Assembly: GCF_004348665.1 (NCBI RefSeq)
Contig: NZ_SMKM01000010.1
Span: 1-52,688, forward strand
Direction: 5' to 3'
Length of the DNA stretch: 52,688 nt
Source: Actinomadura sp. GC306
Lineage (GTDB): Bacteria; Actinomycetota; Actinomycetes; Streptosporangiales; Streptosporangiaceae
Part shown: in pieces, positions 10,429-18,903 of the stretch
Layout of the letters: each line of letters begins with the position of its first letter
How positions within the stretch are numbered: position 1 is the stretch's first letter
Notes under the pieces: model-generated
Seen by the model: only the letters and a program-made list of their open reading frames with translations
Told to the model about the DNA's origin: nothing
The model's database searches: none
Position numbers and translations under genes: made by a program

Positions 10429-11208
10429 TCAGTGATGGCGCCCGGGGAGTTGGAAGCCGTGTTTGTGGAAGACGGCGCGGGCGGCGGGGTCGGTCAGCCA
10501 GATCACGAACGCGTCCGCCTCCTTCTTGTGCTCGGTGTCCCGGACGGTCGCGGCGGCGAAGGACGCGGTGACGTTCTGGTCCGCCGGGATCGGGACGCTG
10601 CTCGCGGCGATGCCCGCCGAGCGCAAGTCGGTGATGTAGACGATGCCCGCGTCGGCCTCGCCGCCCCGCACCCGGTCGAGGACGGCCCGCGCGCTGATCA
10701 CCTTCGAGCTGGACCGGACGGTCACGCCCGCCTTCGCGAGTACCTGGCGCGTGTAGCGGCCCGCCGGGACGCTCTCGGCGCCGACCACCACCCGCAGCCT
10801 CGGCCGGGCGAGGTCGTGCAGGCCGCGGATGCGGTAGGGGTTGCCGGGGGCGACGGCGATGGTGAGCGAGTTGTGGGCGACGACGCGGCCGGGTCCCGCC
10901 AGGTGGTCGTCGGCCTCCTCCAGGCTGGCGATGTCCGCGGTGACCAGGACGTCGCCCCGGTCGTGGCCGGACAGCCGGTCCGCCATCTCGGGCAGGGCGC
11001 CGAACTCGAACCTCAGCCGGGAACCGGGATGCGCGTGGCGGTAGGCCGTCTCCATCTCCCCGAACACCTCCTTCAGCGACGCGGTCGCGAGGACGGTGAG
11101 CGTCGGCGGCCCGGAGGAGCCGCCGCAGCCCGCGCAGAGCATGGGGAGGACCAGGGGGAGGAGCGCGGTGGACGCGCGGAGACGCCGCCGACGGGGGGAA
11201 TCGGGCAT
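10429..11208 (-). CDS. modA: Molybdate ABC transporter substrate-binding lipoprotein
   Basis: A 259-residue ModA-type periplasmic-binding protein. The signal peptide has an Arg-rich n-region and the lipobox LCAGC (residues 24-28), so Cys28 should be lipid-anchored outside the membrane. The mature part begins TLTVLATASLKEVFGEM, typical of ModA, and continues with DVLVTADIASLEE and AGIVYITD segments. No permease (modB) or ATPase (modC) gene is adjacent, so the partners are elsewhere or it is an orphan. It is divergent from ung. Confidence 0.88.
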   Translation of the reverse strand: MPDSPRRRRLRASTALLPLVLPMLCAGCGGSSGPPTLTVLATASLKEVFGEMETAYRHAHPGSRLRFEFGALPEMADRLSGHDRGDVLVTADIASLEEADDHLAGPGRVVAHNSLTIAVAPGNPYRIRGLHDLARPRLRVVVGAESVPAGRYTRQVLAKAGVTVRSSSKVISARAVLDRVRGGEADAGIVYITDLRSAGIAASSVPIPADQNVTASFAAATVRDTEHKKEADAFVIWLTDPAARAVFHKHGFQLPGRHH

Positions 11209-11259
11209 ATGGCCTCATCCTACGGTCGGTGCCCCCGGGGACGCGGGATTCGGCCTGGC

Positions 11260-11282
11260 GTGTCAGTGGCCCGCACTAGTGT
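11260..11282 (+). promoter_or_regulatory. RecA-NDp (PafBC-type) DNA-damage promoter of ung
   Basis: GTGTCAGTG (11260-11268), then eight bases, then TAGTGT (11277-11282). This matches the mycobacterial RecA-NDp pattern TTGTCRGTG-N8-TANNNT, which is activated by the PafBC heterodimer after DNA damage, independently of LexA. It lies about 40 bases upstream of the ung ATG. The match is seen; PafBC control is inferred. Confidence 0.7.
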
Positions 11283-11320
11283 TTCCGGCAACCGAAGACC
11301 ACGTCCGCGGAGGCCCGACG

Positions 11321-11995
11321 ATGTCCCTCGACCTGCTGGAGATGCTGCCCGGTGACTGGCGGCGGCGGCTCGACCCGCTGCTCGACCCGCTCGCCACCGC
11401 CGCGCTGGGCGCGTTCGTCGCGGGGGAGTACGAGGCGCAGACCGTCTACCCGCCGCGGGACGACCTGTTCAGCGCGTTCCGGCACTGCTCGTACGACGAC
11501 GCCCGCGTCCTCATCCTCGGGCAGGACCCCTACCACGGCCCCGGCCAGGCGCACGGGCTCAGCTTCAGCGTGCGCGAGGGGGTGCGGCTGCCTCCGTCGC
11601 TGCGCAACATCTACAAGGAGCTGGCCACCGACCTCGACGTGCCGGTGGCGAAGTCCGGCGACCTGACCCGGTGGGCCGACCAGGGCGTGCTGCTGCTGAA
11701 CGCGGTGCTGACCGTCCGCGGCGGCGAGGCGGGTTCGCACGCCGGCAAGGGCTGGGAGGACTTCACCGACGCCGCGATCCGGGCGCTGAACGACAAGTCC
11801 GACCGCGTGGTGTTCGTGCTCTGGGGCGCCTACGCGCGCAAGAAGGCGCGGCTGGTCACCGGGGCGCACCACACGGTGATCGAGTCGGCGCACCCGAGCC
11901 CGCTCAGCGCCAAGAAGTTCTTCGGGACGCGCCCGTTCAGCGCCGTCAACAAGGCCCTGGTCGACGCGGGCCTGCCCGAGATCGACTGGGGGTAG
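11321..11995 (+). CDS. ung: Uracil-DNA glycosylase (family 1)
   Basis: Ung removes uracil from DNA to start base-excision repair. The 224-residue protein carries the water-activating loop GQDPYHGPGQAHG (catalytic Asp69) and the minor-groove loop HPSPLSA near residue 190. The ATG at 11321 is preceded by GGAGG with a 7-base gap. The frame is open further upstream, but that part is not Ung-like. It has its own damage-type promoter and converges on menA. Confidence 0.97.
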   Translation: MSLDLLEMLPGDWRRRLDPLLDPLATAALGAFVAGEYEAQTVYPPRDDLFSAFRHCSYDDARVLILGQDPYHGPGQAHGLSFSVREGVRLPPSLRNIYKELATDLDVPVAKSGDLTRWADQGVLLLNAVLTVRGGEAGSHAGKGWEDFTDAAIRALNDKSDRVVFVLWGAYARKKARLVTGAHHTVIESAHPSPLSAKKFFGTRPFSAVNKALVDAGLPEIDWG

Positions 11996-12025
11996 CCCGG
12001 CCGGCGGCGCGGCCCGTTCGCGGTC

Positions 12026-12892
12026 TCAGAGCGCCAGGCCGACGGCCAGCAGGACGCCGTAGGCGATCTGGAGGCGTCCGGTCTCGCCCAGGACGGGGAC
12101 GAGGTCCGCGCCGGTCGCGCCGCCCAGCACCTTCTGCGTCGGCGGCAGCGAGAGCGGCGCCGCGAGCAGGGTGATCAGCACCCACGGGCGCGGTGCCGCC
12201 ATGGCCAGCACGAACATGAACGGCAGCGCGGTGCACGCCGCGTACAGGATCCGGGTCCAGGGGTCGCCGAGGAGGACGGCGAGGGTCCGCTTGCCCGACT
12301 CGCGGTCGGTGGGGATGTCGCGCAGGTTGTTGGCGACGAGCAGCCCGCACGCCAGCAGCCCGATCGGCACCGCCGCCGCCCACGCGATCCACGGCACCGC
12401 TTCGACCTGCACGTACACCGTCCCGACGACGGCGACGAGGCCGAAGAAGACGAAGACCGACACCTCGCCGAGCGCCCGGTAGCCGTACGGGTTGCCGCCG
12501 CCGGTGTAGAACCAGGCCGCGAGGATCGCGAACGCGCCGATCAGCAGCAGCCACCAGGTCGTCACGGCGGCGAGCACGAGGCCGGCGACGGCGGCGGCGA
12601 GGAAGCTGCCGAGCGCGGCGCCGAGGACCTGCTTCGGCGGCGCCGCCTTCGACCCGACGAGCCGGAGCGGGCCGACGCGGTCCTCGTCGGTGCCGCGGAC
12701 GCCGTCGCTGTAGTCGTTGGAGTAGTTCACCCCGATCTGCAGCACGAGGGCGACGAACCCGGCGAGCAGGGCGCGCCACCAGACGGCCTGCCCCTCCCCG
12801 GCGGCGACGCCGGTGCCGACGACGACGGGGACCAGGGACGCGGGCAGGGTGCGGGGCCGGGAACCGGCGACCCATTGGGAGAGCGTGGCCAC
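12026..12892 (-). CDS. menA: 1,4-dihydroxy-2-naphthoate polyprenyltransferase
   Basis: MenA prenylates dihydroxynaphthoate in menaquinone synthesis and is an integral membrane UbiA-family enzyme. The chosen GTG at 12892 gives 288 residues starting MATLSQWVAGSRPRT, which aligns with the usual MenA N-terminus. A GTG at 12955 would add 21 residues and overlap the MFS gene. The catalytic Asp-rich motif NYSNDYSDGVRGTDED is at 57-71, and about eight membrane helices follow. It is the last gene of a minus-strand run CGNR, GNAT, MFS, menA; other men genes are not nearby. Confidence 0.93.
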   Translation of the reverse strand: MATLSQWVAGSRPRTLPASLVPVVVGTGVAAGEGQAVWWRALLAGFVALVLQIGVNYSNDYSDGVRGTDEDRVGPLRLVGSKAAPPKQVLGAALGSFLAAAVAGLVLAAVTTWWLLLIGAFAILAAWFYTGGGNPYGYRALGEVSVFVFFGLVAVVGTVYVQVEAVPWIAWAAAVPIGLLACGLLVANNLRDIPTDRESGKRTLAVLLGDPWTRILYAACTALPFMFVLAMAAPRPWVLITLLAAPLSLPPTQKVLGGATGADLVPVLGETGRLQIAYGVLLAVGLAL

Positions 12893-12926
12893 AGTTACCG
12901 CTCGTTCTCGTGGGACGACAGGGGGA

Positions 12927-14576
12927 CTAGCGCTTCGATTCTCCCCGATGATCACCGCTGGGGCGCAGCCGCAGCGACATGGCGAGTCCGAGCGCGAGGA
13001 TCGCCGCCGTGGTGAGCGCGGCGTGCCGGGTGGCGGCGGCGAGGCTCTCGTCCGCGGCGCGGGCCGCGGCGGCCATCCCGGGGGCGGCGTGCAGGTCGCG
13101 GCCGGAGGTCCCGGCGCTCTCCCGCAGGTCGTGGGCGATGGCGGCCTGCCGTTCCGGCGGAAGGTCGGAGCCGGCCAGCCGGTCGGTCATCGTGTGCCCG
13201 AGGCTGGTCGCGAACACCGTCCCGATCGCGGCGATGCCGATGGCCGCGCCGACCTGCCGGGCCGTGGACTGCGTGCCGGACGCCTGCCCCGACTGCTCCG
13301 GCGGGACGTCCGCGAGCGACACGTTCGTCAGCTGCGCAGAGGTGAGGCCGAGCCCGAAGCCGTACAGCAGCATCCACGGCGCGAGCCCGAGTCCGCCGGT
13401 GGTCGCGGTCACCGTGAGGGCGAGCGCGAGGACGGCGGCGACCTCCAGCACCATGCCGGCCTGCACGATCCGGTGCGGGCCGTGCCGGTTGGCGAGCCTG
13501 CCGGCGAACCCGCCGGCGAGGAACGCGCCCCCGGCGAGCGGCAGGATCGCCACGCTGATCTGCAGCGGGCTCGTGCCGTGCACGCCCAGCAGGAACAGCG
13601 GCAGGACGAACAGCAGCCCGAGCTCTCCGACGTTGATGAGGGCCGACGCGAGGTTCCCGTGCCGGAAGTTGGGGATGCGGAACAGCTCCAGGTCGAGCAT
13701 GACGGCGCGTCCCGCGGCCGCCCGGGAGCGCTCCACGACGATCAGCGCCGCGATCAGCACGGCGGACAGGGCGAGGACGACCGGGACGGGCGACAGCCCG
13801 CCGGCCGGCCATTCGAGCCCGGCCATCGAGAACGGCCGCGTCGCGGTCCACCACCCGTACGCCTGGCCCTCGATGATCCCGCACACGAGCGCGCCGAGCC
13901 CGAGCGCCGACAGCACGCCGCCGGGCCAGTCGATGTCGCGCCGGGCACCGCCCGCGCGCGCCGCCCGCGTCTCCGGCATCAGGACGAGCGCCGCGGCGAT
14001 CAGCGCGACGCCCAGCGGGAGGTTGACCCCGAACGCCCAGCGCCAGCCGCCGGCGCTGGCGAGGGCACCGCCGGCCAGCGGCCCGAGCGCGGCCATCCCG
14101 CTGATCACCGATCCCCAGATCCCGAACGCGACGGCGCGCTCCCGGCCGGTGAACACCGAGTTCACCGTCGACAGCGTTGCCGGGAGGATCATGGAGGCGC
14201 CGACGCCCTGCAGGGCCCGCGCGGCGATCAGCGCCGAGCCGTCGCCCGCGCGTGCGGCGGCGACGCTCGCGACGGTGAACACGGCCATGCCGGCGATGAA
14301 CAGCCGGCGGCGGCCGAACAGGTCGCCGGCCCGGCCGAACGGGATCAGCAGCGCCGCGAACACCAGCGCGTACACCGAGGTGACCCACTCGGCGTCCGTG
14401 GTCGTGAGCCTCAGGTCGGTGATGATCCTGGGCAGCAGCACGCCGACGATCGTGGCGTCCACGACGATGAGGGAGACGCCCAGGCTGATGACCACCATGC
14501 CCATCCAGCGGCGGCGGCCCGAGGCGGGTGGGGCCATCGGGACGCGCGGCGGCTTCAGGGAAGTGGATTCGGGCAC
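12927..14576 (-). CDS. MFS drug exporter, DHA2 (14-helix) family
   Basis: A 549-residue transporter with 14 predicted helices. It opens with MVVISLGVSLIVVDATIVGVLLP, a typical DHA2/EmrB-QacA first helix with the VDATIV motif D1. The helix 2-3 loop reads GRAGDLFGRRRLF, the motif A. It likely exports a hydrophobic compound by proton antiport. Gaps of about 34 bases separate it from the upstream GNAT gene and the downstream menA, so the genes may be cotranscribed. No TetR or MarR regulator is adjacent; the CGNR protein may serve that role. Confidence 0.9.
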   Translation of the reverse strand: MPESTSLKPPRVPMAPPASGRRRWMGMVVISLGVSLIVVDATIVGVLLPRIITDLRLTTTDAEWVTSVYALVFAALLIPFGRAGDLFGRRRLFIAGMAVFTVASVAAARAGDGSALIAARALQGVGASMILPATLSTVNSVFTGRERAVAFGIWGSVISGMAALGPLAGGALASAGGWRWAFGVNLPLGVALIAAALVLMPETRAARAGGARRDIDWPGGVLSALGLGALVCGIIEGQAYGWWTATRPFSMAGLEWPAGGLSPVPVVLALSAVLIAALIVVERSRAAAGRAVMLDLELFRIPNFRHGNLASALINVGELGLLFVLPLFLLGVHGTSPLQISVAILPLAGGAFLAGGFAGRLANRHGPHRIVQAGMVLEVAAVLALALTVTATTGGLGLAPWMLLYGFGLGLTSAQLTNVSLADVPPEQSGQASGTQSTARQVGAAIGIAAIGTVFATSLGHTMTDRLAGSDLPPERQAAIAHDLRESAGTSGRDLHAAPGMAAAARAADESLAAATRHAALTTAAILALGLAMSLRLRPSGDHRGESKR

Positions 14577-14610
14577 GGCTTCAAAGATATGGCCGGGTCA
14601 CCGGTGCCTC

Positions 14611-15177
14611 TCACCGACCCCTGCCGAAGTCGTCCTCCCCGCCGCCGATGTCGGTGTGCAGCCGGATCTGGCGGACCGGTTCCCCCATGTCGAGGGTCCG
14701 GGACGCGCCGTCGGGCGCCCAGCCGGCGGAGGCGAGGAACGTCCGGGTCACCTCGTCGGCCTCGAAAGCCCAGGTGGTCAGGACGCCGAAGCCGTCCTCG
14801 CGCAGCAGGTCGGCGGTGGCGGCGAGCAGCCGGCTGCCGTGCCCGGCGCGGGCGTGCATCGGGTCGACCAGCAGGGTGATCAGCTCGGCGGTGGCGGCGG
14901 GATCGAGGTCGGGGTCCTCGGCGGGGCCGTGGGCGGCGAACCCGACGACGAGGTCGGACGCGACCGCGACCAGCAGCCGGTGCCGGGGGGTCGGCGGGGC
15001 GGTCGCCGCCTCCGCCCACCGGTCGCGCCACGCCTCGGCCGCCTCGGGCCCCGTGACGCGGTCGAGGACGCCCGCCGGGAGCAGGTCGCGGTAGCCCTGC
15101 CGCCAGGCGCGCACCTGGATGTCGGCGACGGCGGCGGCGTCCGCCCGCCGCGCGGGCCGCACTCCGGCATCGGCCAT
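14611..15177 (-). CDS. GNAT family N-acetyltransferase
   Basis: A 188-residue acetyltransferase fold. The N-terminal VRPARRADAAAVADIQVRAWRQGYRDLLP is typical of GNATs. The acetyl-CoA motif A is ELITLLVDPMHARAGHGSRLL (R-x-x-G-x-G form, about residues 98-118). The later WAFEADEVTRTFLASAGW covers motif B. The ATG at 15177 follows an AGGAGAGGA site. The substrate is unknown; linkage to an exporter suggests but does not prove detoxification. Confidence 0.87.
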   Translation of the reverse strand: MADAGVRPARRADAAAVADIQVRAWRQGYRDLLPAGVLDRVTGPEAAEAWRDRWAEAATAPPTPRHRLLVAVASDLVVGFAAHGPAEDPDLDPAATAELITLLVDPMHARAGHGSRLLAATADLLREDGFGVLTTWAFEADEVTRTFLASAGWAPDGASRTLDMGEPVRQIRLHTDIGGGEDDFGRGR

Positions 15178-15233
15178 GGCGTCGCCCGTCCTCTCCTGCG
15201 GAAGTCTCCGCCCACCCTAGCGAGCGGCGCGGG

Positions 15234-15788
15234 TCATCCGGCCGGTGGACGGCGCCGCGCGCGGTAGGCGCGGGTCTTGGTGCGGTTGCCGCAGGTGCTC
15301 ATGGAGCACCAGGCGCGGGACCGGTTCTTGGACGTGTCCAGGAACGCCCAGCGGCAGGTGGACTCCTGGCAGACCTTGAGCCGCGGCCAGGTTCCGGCGG
15401 CGGCCGCGCCGGTGACCGCGGCGGCGATGCGGGCCAGGCCGGCGGCGGCGGTCGCGGGCGGGTCGAGCGGGATGAGTTCCGGCCGCGGACCCGCGAGGGT
15501 GAGCCGCAGGGGCAGCGCGGCCAGGGCGTCCTCCAGCTCCTCCGGGAGGTCGGGGTCGCGGCGCGAGTGGTGGGCGGCCATGGCCTCGCGCAGGCCCTCG
15601 CGCAGCGCGACCGCGGCCGCCAGGTCGGCCTCGGTGGCCGCGGTGCCGCCGGGGACGAGCCGGTGCCCGGCCAGCCACGCGGCGAGCCGCTCGGGGGTCG
15701 GGAGGTCCTCCCTGCCGGGCTCGACGTCGTAGGTGTTGACGAAGTCCCGCAGCAGCAGCGCGGGGTCGTCGTCGGCGCCGGTCATCAC
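15234..15788 (-). CDS. CGNR zinc-finger / ABATE domain protein, possible regulator
   Basis: A 184-residue protein. The N-terminal ABATE domain shows LLLRDFVNTYDVEPGREDLPTP. The C-terminal CGNR zinc finger (about 138-175) has four cysteines in VCQES-TC, WCSM and STCGNR, followed by a basic tail. The family is presumed to be stress-related transcriptional regulators. It is first in the run towards GNAT, MFS and menA. The divergent gap to the next plus-strand gene has three ACCGGT-like copies that could be its sites. Confidence 0.85.
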   Translation of the reverse strand: MMTGADDDPALLLRDFVNTYDVEPGREDLPTPERLAAWLAGHRLVPGGTAATEADLAAAVALREGLREAMAAHHSRRDPDLPEELEDALAALPLRLTLAGPRPELIPLDPPATAAAGLARIAAAVTGAAAAGTWPRLKVCQESTCRWAFLDTSKNRSRAWCSMSTCGNRTKTRAYRARRRPPAG

Positions 15789-15817
15789 CCCTCCTGCCTG
15801 TCCCCGCGCAGTCTATC

Positions 15818-15878
15818 AACCGGCAACACCGGTATTCGGCTTTGACCGGTTGCGGTTCTTCGACACCACCGTTACCGT
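15818..15878. promoter_or_regulatory. Divergent promoter region with ACCGGT-like repeats
   Basis: AACCGGC (15818), CACCGGTA (15827-15834) and GACCGGTT (15844-15851) occur within 34 bases between the CGNR gene and the divergent plus-strand gene. A plus-strand promoter candidate is TTGCGG (15850-15855), 17 bases, TACCGT (15873-15878). The repeats may be regulator sites; this is speculative. Confidence 0.3.
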
Positions 15879-15906
15879 TTAGATGGTGTCCACGAACGGA
15901 GAGACC

Positions 15907-16152
15907 ATGAACGAGCTGCCGTACATGGCCGTGCTGGCGCTGCGGCACGAGGCGGCCGGGCGCGAGTACGCCCGCCTCACGGCCGACATCGTCGAGGCGC
16001 GCCTCATCGCCCGCGCCCGCTCCGCCGAACGCGCCGCCCGCCGGCGCGCGCTGCTCCGCGAGCGGCTCGGCGCGCTGCGCCCGGAGCGCCGCGCGCGCGG
16101 GCCTGAACTCCACTGCGCGCGGGCGGCCGCGCGGGCGGGCGGTGCCCGATGA
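15907..16152 (+). CDS. Hypothetical Arg/Ala-rich small protein
   Basis: An 81-residue protein starting MNELPYMAVLALRHEAAG, with a GGAGAG site three bases before ATG 15907; the frame also opens at 15883. The middle is a long helix rich in Arg, Ala and Glu (ADIVEARLIARARSAERAARRRALLRERLG), possibly coiled coil. No known domain is recognised. Its stop overlaps the VOC gene start by four bases (ATGA), which indicates coupling and supports that it is real. Confidence 0.6.
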   Translation: MNELPYMAVLALRHEAAGREYARLTADIVEARLIARARSAERAARRRALLRERLGALRPERRARGPELHCARAAARAGGAR

Positions 16153-16511
16153 GCGGCGCCGCCCCGAAGGTGACCAACCTCGTCATCGACTGCTCCGACC
16201 TGGCGGCCATGGCCGCGTTCTGGGGCGGGCTGCTCGGCATGGAGACGACGGAGGTGGCCGACGACTGGCTCGATCTGGAACCGCTCGGCGGGAACGGGCC
16301 GGTCCTGTCGTTCCAGCGCGTCCCCGAGCGCAAGACGAAGAAGAACCGCATCCACCTGGATCTGGAGGTACCCGACGTCGAGGCTGCGGGGGAGCGCGCA
16401 GCGGCGCTCGGCGCGACTCCGGCCGCGGAGCCGCTGGGCGACCCCGCGGCGTCCTTCCGCGTCTGGCGAGACCCGGAGGGCAACGAGTTCTGCTTCTGCA
16501 TCGAGGCGTGA
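16149..16511 (+). CDS. VOC (glyoxalase/dioxygenase superfamily) protein
   Basis: A 120-residue single-module VOC protein. It starts with VTNLVIDCSDLAAMAAFWGGLLGME, the usual betaalpha half-module, followed by the second half with RIHLDLEVPDVEAAGERAAALG and FRVWRDPEGNEFCFC. Potential metal ligands include His and Glu in these segments. VOC proteins include glyoxalases, resistance proteins and dioxygenases; the substrate is unknown. It is translationally coupled to the small gene upstream and converges on the MocR gene. Confidence 0.85.
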   Translation: MSGAAPKVTNLVIDCSDLAAMAAFWGGLLGMETTEVADDWLDLEPLGGNGPVLSFQRVPERKTKKNRIHLDLEVPDVEAAGERAAALGATPAAEPLGDPAASFRVWRDPEGNEFCFCIEA

Positions 16512-16545
16512 CGAACTCGCGGCGGGGAACGCCGGGTGCGGCGCC

Positions 16546-17937
16546 CTAGGAACGCAGCACGCCCGCGAGGCGGCGGACCCCCTCCACCAGCTCCGCCTCC
16601 GAGGCCGCCGTCCCGTAGCTGATCCGCAGATGCGGGGCGGAAGCCTCGGCGGGGAAGAAGGGGCGTCCCGCGCTGACCAGCACCCCGGCCCGCAGCGCGG
16701 CCTCCGCCAGCGCGGTGTCGTCCGTGCCGTCCGGCAGCCGCGCCCACAGGTGCAGGCCGCCGGACGGGCGGTTCACCCGCAGCTCCGGCAGCTCGCGGGC
16801 CAGCGCGGCGAGGGCCGCGTCCCGGCGCGTCCGCAGCGCGGCGCGGACGGACCGCAAGTGCCGCGGCCAGCCCGGCGAGCTGACGAGTTCCAGCAGCGTC
16901 TCCTGCAGCGGCCTGGCGGGGAAGAACTCCCCGACGAGCTGCGCGGCCCGGATCCGCTCGGCGACCGGGCCCCGCGCGATCACCGCCGCGACCCGCAGGC
17001 CCGGCGCGGTGGCCTTGGTCAGCGACGCGATGTGCACGACGCGGCCCTCGGCGTCCTGCGCGGCCAGCGGCGGCGGGGGCGCGGTGATGCCGAGGTGCCG
17101 CGCGTAGTCGTCCTCGATCACGAACGCGCCCGCCGCGCGGGCCACGTCGAGGACCTGCGCGCGCCGGCCGGCGGCCAGCACCGCGCCGGTCGGGTTCTGG
17201 AAGGCGGGCTGGCAGTAGAACGCCCGCGCCCCGCTCATCGCGAACGCCTCGGCGAGCAGGCCGGGCCGCACGCCGTCCGCGTCCCCCGGCACCGGGACGG
17301 GGTGCAGCCCGGCCGCCCGCGCGACGGCGAGGACGCCGAGGTAGGTCGGCGACTCCGCGAGCAGCGGCGCCCCCGGCGGCAGCAGCGCGCGCAGCACGGT
17401 CGACAGCGCCTGCTGCCCGCCGCCGGTGATGAGCACCTCGCCGGGGGAGACGGCGCCGCCGGCCGTCCGGGCGAACCAGGCGCGCAGCCCGGGGACCCCG
17501 CGGGTGTCCGGCACCTCCCAGGCGTCCGGGCGCCGGGCCGCCCGCGCCGCCGCCGTGGCCAGCGCGCGGACCGGCTGGAGCGCGGGGGCCAGGTAGCCGC
17601 CGCTGAGCGCGATCACGCCGTCCGGTGCCGGGGTGAGGAGCCAGGAGACTCCGGCCGAGTCGACCGAGCGGTCGCCGAGCGCAACCGCCTGCCAGCCGAG
17701 GTCGGCCGGCTCGGCGGCGGGCGCGGGACGGCCGGCGGCGAACGCGCCGCTGCCGGGACGGGTCACGATCAGGCCCTCCGCGGCGAGCAGGCCGAGGGCG
17801 CGCGACACCGTCACCGGGCTGACCCGGTGCCGCTCGACGAGCGCCCGGCTCGACGGCAGGCGGTCGCCCGGGGCCAGCCGGCGGAGCTCGGCCCGCAGTG
17901 CGTCGGCGAGCACCGCCACACTGCTATCGTTTTTCAT
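16546..17937 (-). CDS. MocR/PdxR-type GntR regulator with aminotransferase domain
   Basis: A 463-residue fusion. A winged helix-turn-helix (about 5-70; LPSSRALVERHRVSPVTVSRAL) is joined to a fold-type I aminotransferase domain. It includes GGGQQALSTVL, YCQPAFQNPTG, VIEDDYARHLG and the PLP-binding lysine Lys308 in ASLTKATAPG. MocR regulators use PLP or a PLP-amine adduct as signal. The ATG (17937-17935) overlaps the start of the divergent EamA gene in a CATG. A TATCCT box lies eight bases before the ATG, so the mRNA may be leaderless. It probably controls the neighbouring transporter and itself. Confidence 0.93.
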   Translation of the reverse strand: MKNDSSVAVLADALRAELRRLAPGDRLPSSRALVERHRVSPVTVSRALGLLAAEGLIVTRPGSGAFAAGRPAPAAEPADLGWQAVALGDRSVDSAGVSWLLTPAPDGVIALSGGYLAPALQPVRALATAAARAARRPDAWEVPDTRGVPGLRAWFARTAGGAVSPGEVLITGGGQQALSTVLRALLPPGAPLLAESPTYLGVLAVARAAGLHPVPVPGDADGVRPGLLAEAFAMSGARAFYCQPAFQNPTGAVLAAGRRAQVLDVARAAGAFVIEDDYARHLGITAPPPPLAAQDAEGRVVHIASLTKATAPGLRVAAVIARGPVAERIRAAQLVGEFFPARPLQETLLELVSSPGWPRHLRSVRAALRTRRDAALAALARELPELRVNRPSGGLHLWARLPDGTDDTALAEAALRAGVLVSAGRPFFPAEASAPHLRISYGTAASEAELVEGVRRLAGVLRS

Positions 17938-17953
17938 GAGAACCAAGGATAGC
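17923..17953. promoter_or_regulatory. Overlapping divergent promoters with shared CATG start
   Basis: GCTATC (17923-17928) and GATAGC (17948-17953) form an inverted repeat centred on CATG (17935-17938). TATCGT (17925-17930) is a -10 box five bases before the plus-strand ATG. TATCCT on the minus strand (17951-17946) is a -10 box eight bases before the minus-strand ATG. The symmetric arms therefore overlap both -10 boxes and could also be the MocR operator. Confidence 0.55.
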
Positions 17954-18886
17954 GCTACTGCCCCCCAGCCGATATCGGTGGCGGACCCCGTTCCCGGGCC
18001 CGGCCTCTGGCTCGCCTTCCTCGGCGTCCTGGTCTTCTCCTTCACCCTGCCCGGCACGGTCTTCGCGCTGGAGGGCCTCGACCCGTACCTCGTCGGCATC
18101 GGCCGCGCGGCCGCGGCGAGCGTCCTCGCGGGCCTGGCGCTGGTCGTGGCCGGAGCCGGGCCGCCGCGGCGCGGGCAGTGGGCGGGGCTCGCGGTCGCCG
18201 GCGCGGGCGTGGTCTTCGGGTTCCCCGTGCTGAGCACGCTCGCGCTCGACCACGGCGCCCCGGCCTCCCACGCGGCCGTGGTGATCGGGCTGCTGCCCGC
18301 CGCCACCGCCGTGTGCGGTGTCCTGCGGGCGGGCGAGCGGCCGTCCGGCGCCTTCTGGCTCGCCTGCGCGGCGGGGGCGGCCTGCGTCACCGGTTTCGGC
18401 CTGCTGCGCGGCGCCGGCCGTCTCACCACCGCCGACCTGCTGCTGTTCGCGGCCCTGGCCGCCGCCGCGATCGGCTACGCCGAGGGCGGCCGGCTGGCCC
18501 GGGACATGCCCGGCTGGCGCGTCATCTCCTGGGCGCTCGTGCTCTGCGCGCCCGTCACCGTCCCCCTGACCGGATGGCTGCTGGCGACGACCGGCCCCGA
18601 CTGGACGGGACGCGCCGCGCTCGGCTTCGGGTACGTCGCGGCGTTCTCCGCCTACCTCGGCTTCTTCGCCTGGTACGAGGGCCTGGCCAGGGCCGGGATC
18701 GCCCGCGCCAGCCAGATGCAGCTCGCCCAGCCGGTGCTGACGCTGCTGTGGTCGGGGATCTTCCTGTTCGAGCGGATCGACGCCGTCACCGCGCTCGCCG
18801 CCGTCGCCGTCCTGGTCTGCGTGGCCCTCACCCAGCGGACGCGGGTGCGCCGGACTCCGCCGGAGGTGCCCCGGCCGTCCCGCTGA
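17936..18886 (+). CDS. EamA/DMT family transporter
   Basis: A 316-residue membrane protein with about ten helices in two EamA repeats. It begins MRTKDSATAPQP, then a first helix LWLAFLGVLVFSFTLPGTVFA. The second repeat ends with SQMQLAQPVLTLLWSGIFLFERI, a typical EamA C-terminal helix pair. EamA proteins export metabolites such as amino acids or their analogues. It is divergent from a MocR regulator whose start codon shares a CATG with this one; a transporter next to a MocR gene is a common arrangement. No Shine-Dalgarno is visible, consistent with a leaderless transcript. Confidence 0.88.
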   Translation: MRTKDSATAPQPISVADPVPGPGLWLAFLGVLVFSFTLPGTVFALEGLDPYLVGIGRAAAASVLAGLALVVAGAGPPRRGQWAGLAVAGAGVVFGFPVLSTLALDHGAPASHAAVVIGLLPAATAVCGVLRAGERPSGAFWLACAAGAACVTGFGLLRGAGRLTTADLLLFAALAAAAIGYAEGGRLARDMPGWRVISWALVLCAPVTVPLTGWLLATTGPDWTGRAALGFGYVAAFSAYLGFFAWYEGLARAGIARASQMQLAQPVLTLLWSGIFLFERIDAVTALAAVAVLVCVALTQRTRVRRTPPEVPRPSR

Positions 18887-18903
18887 TCCGAGATCATGAC
18901 GCG

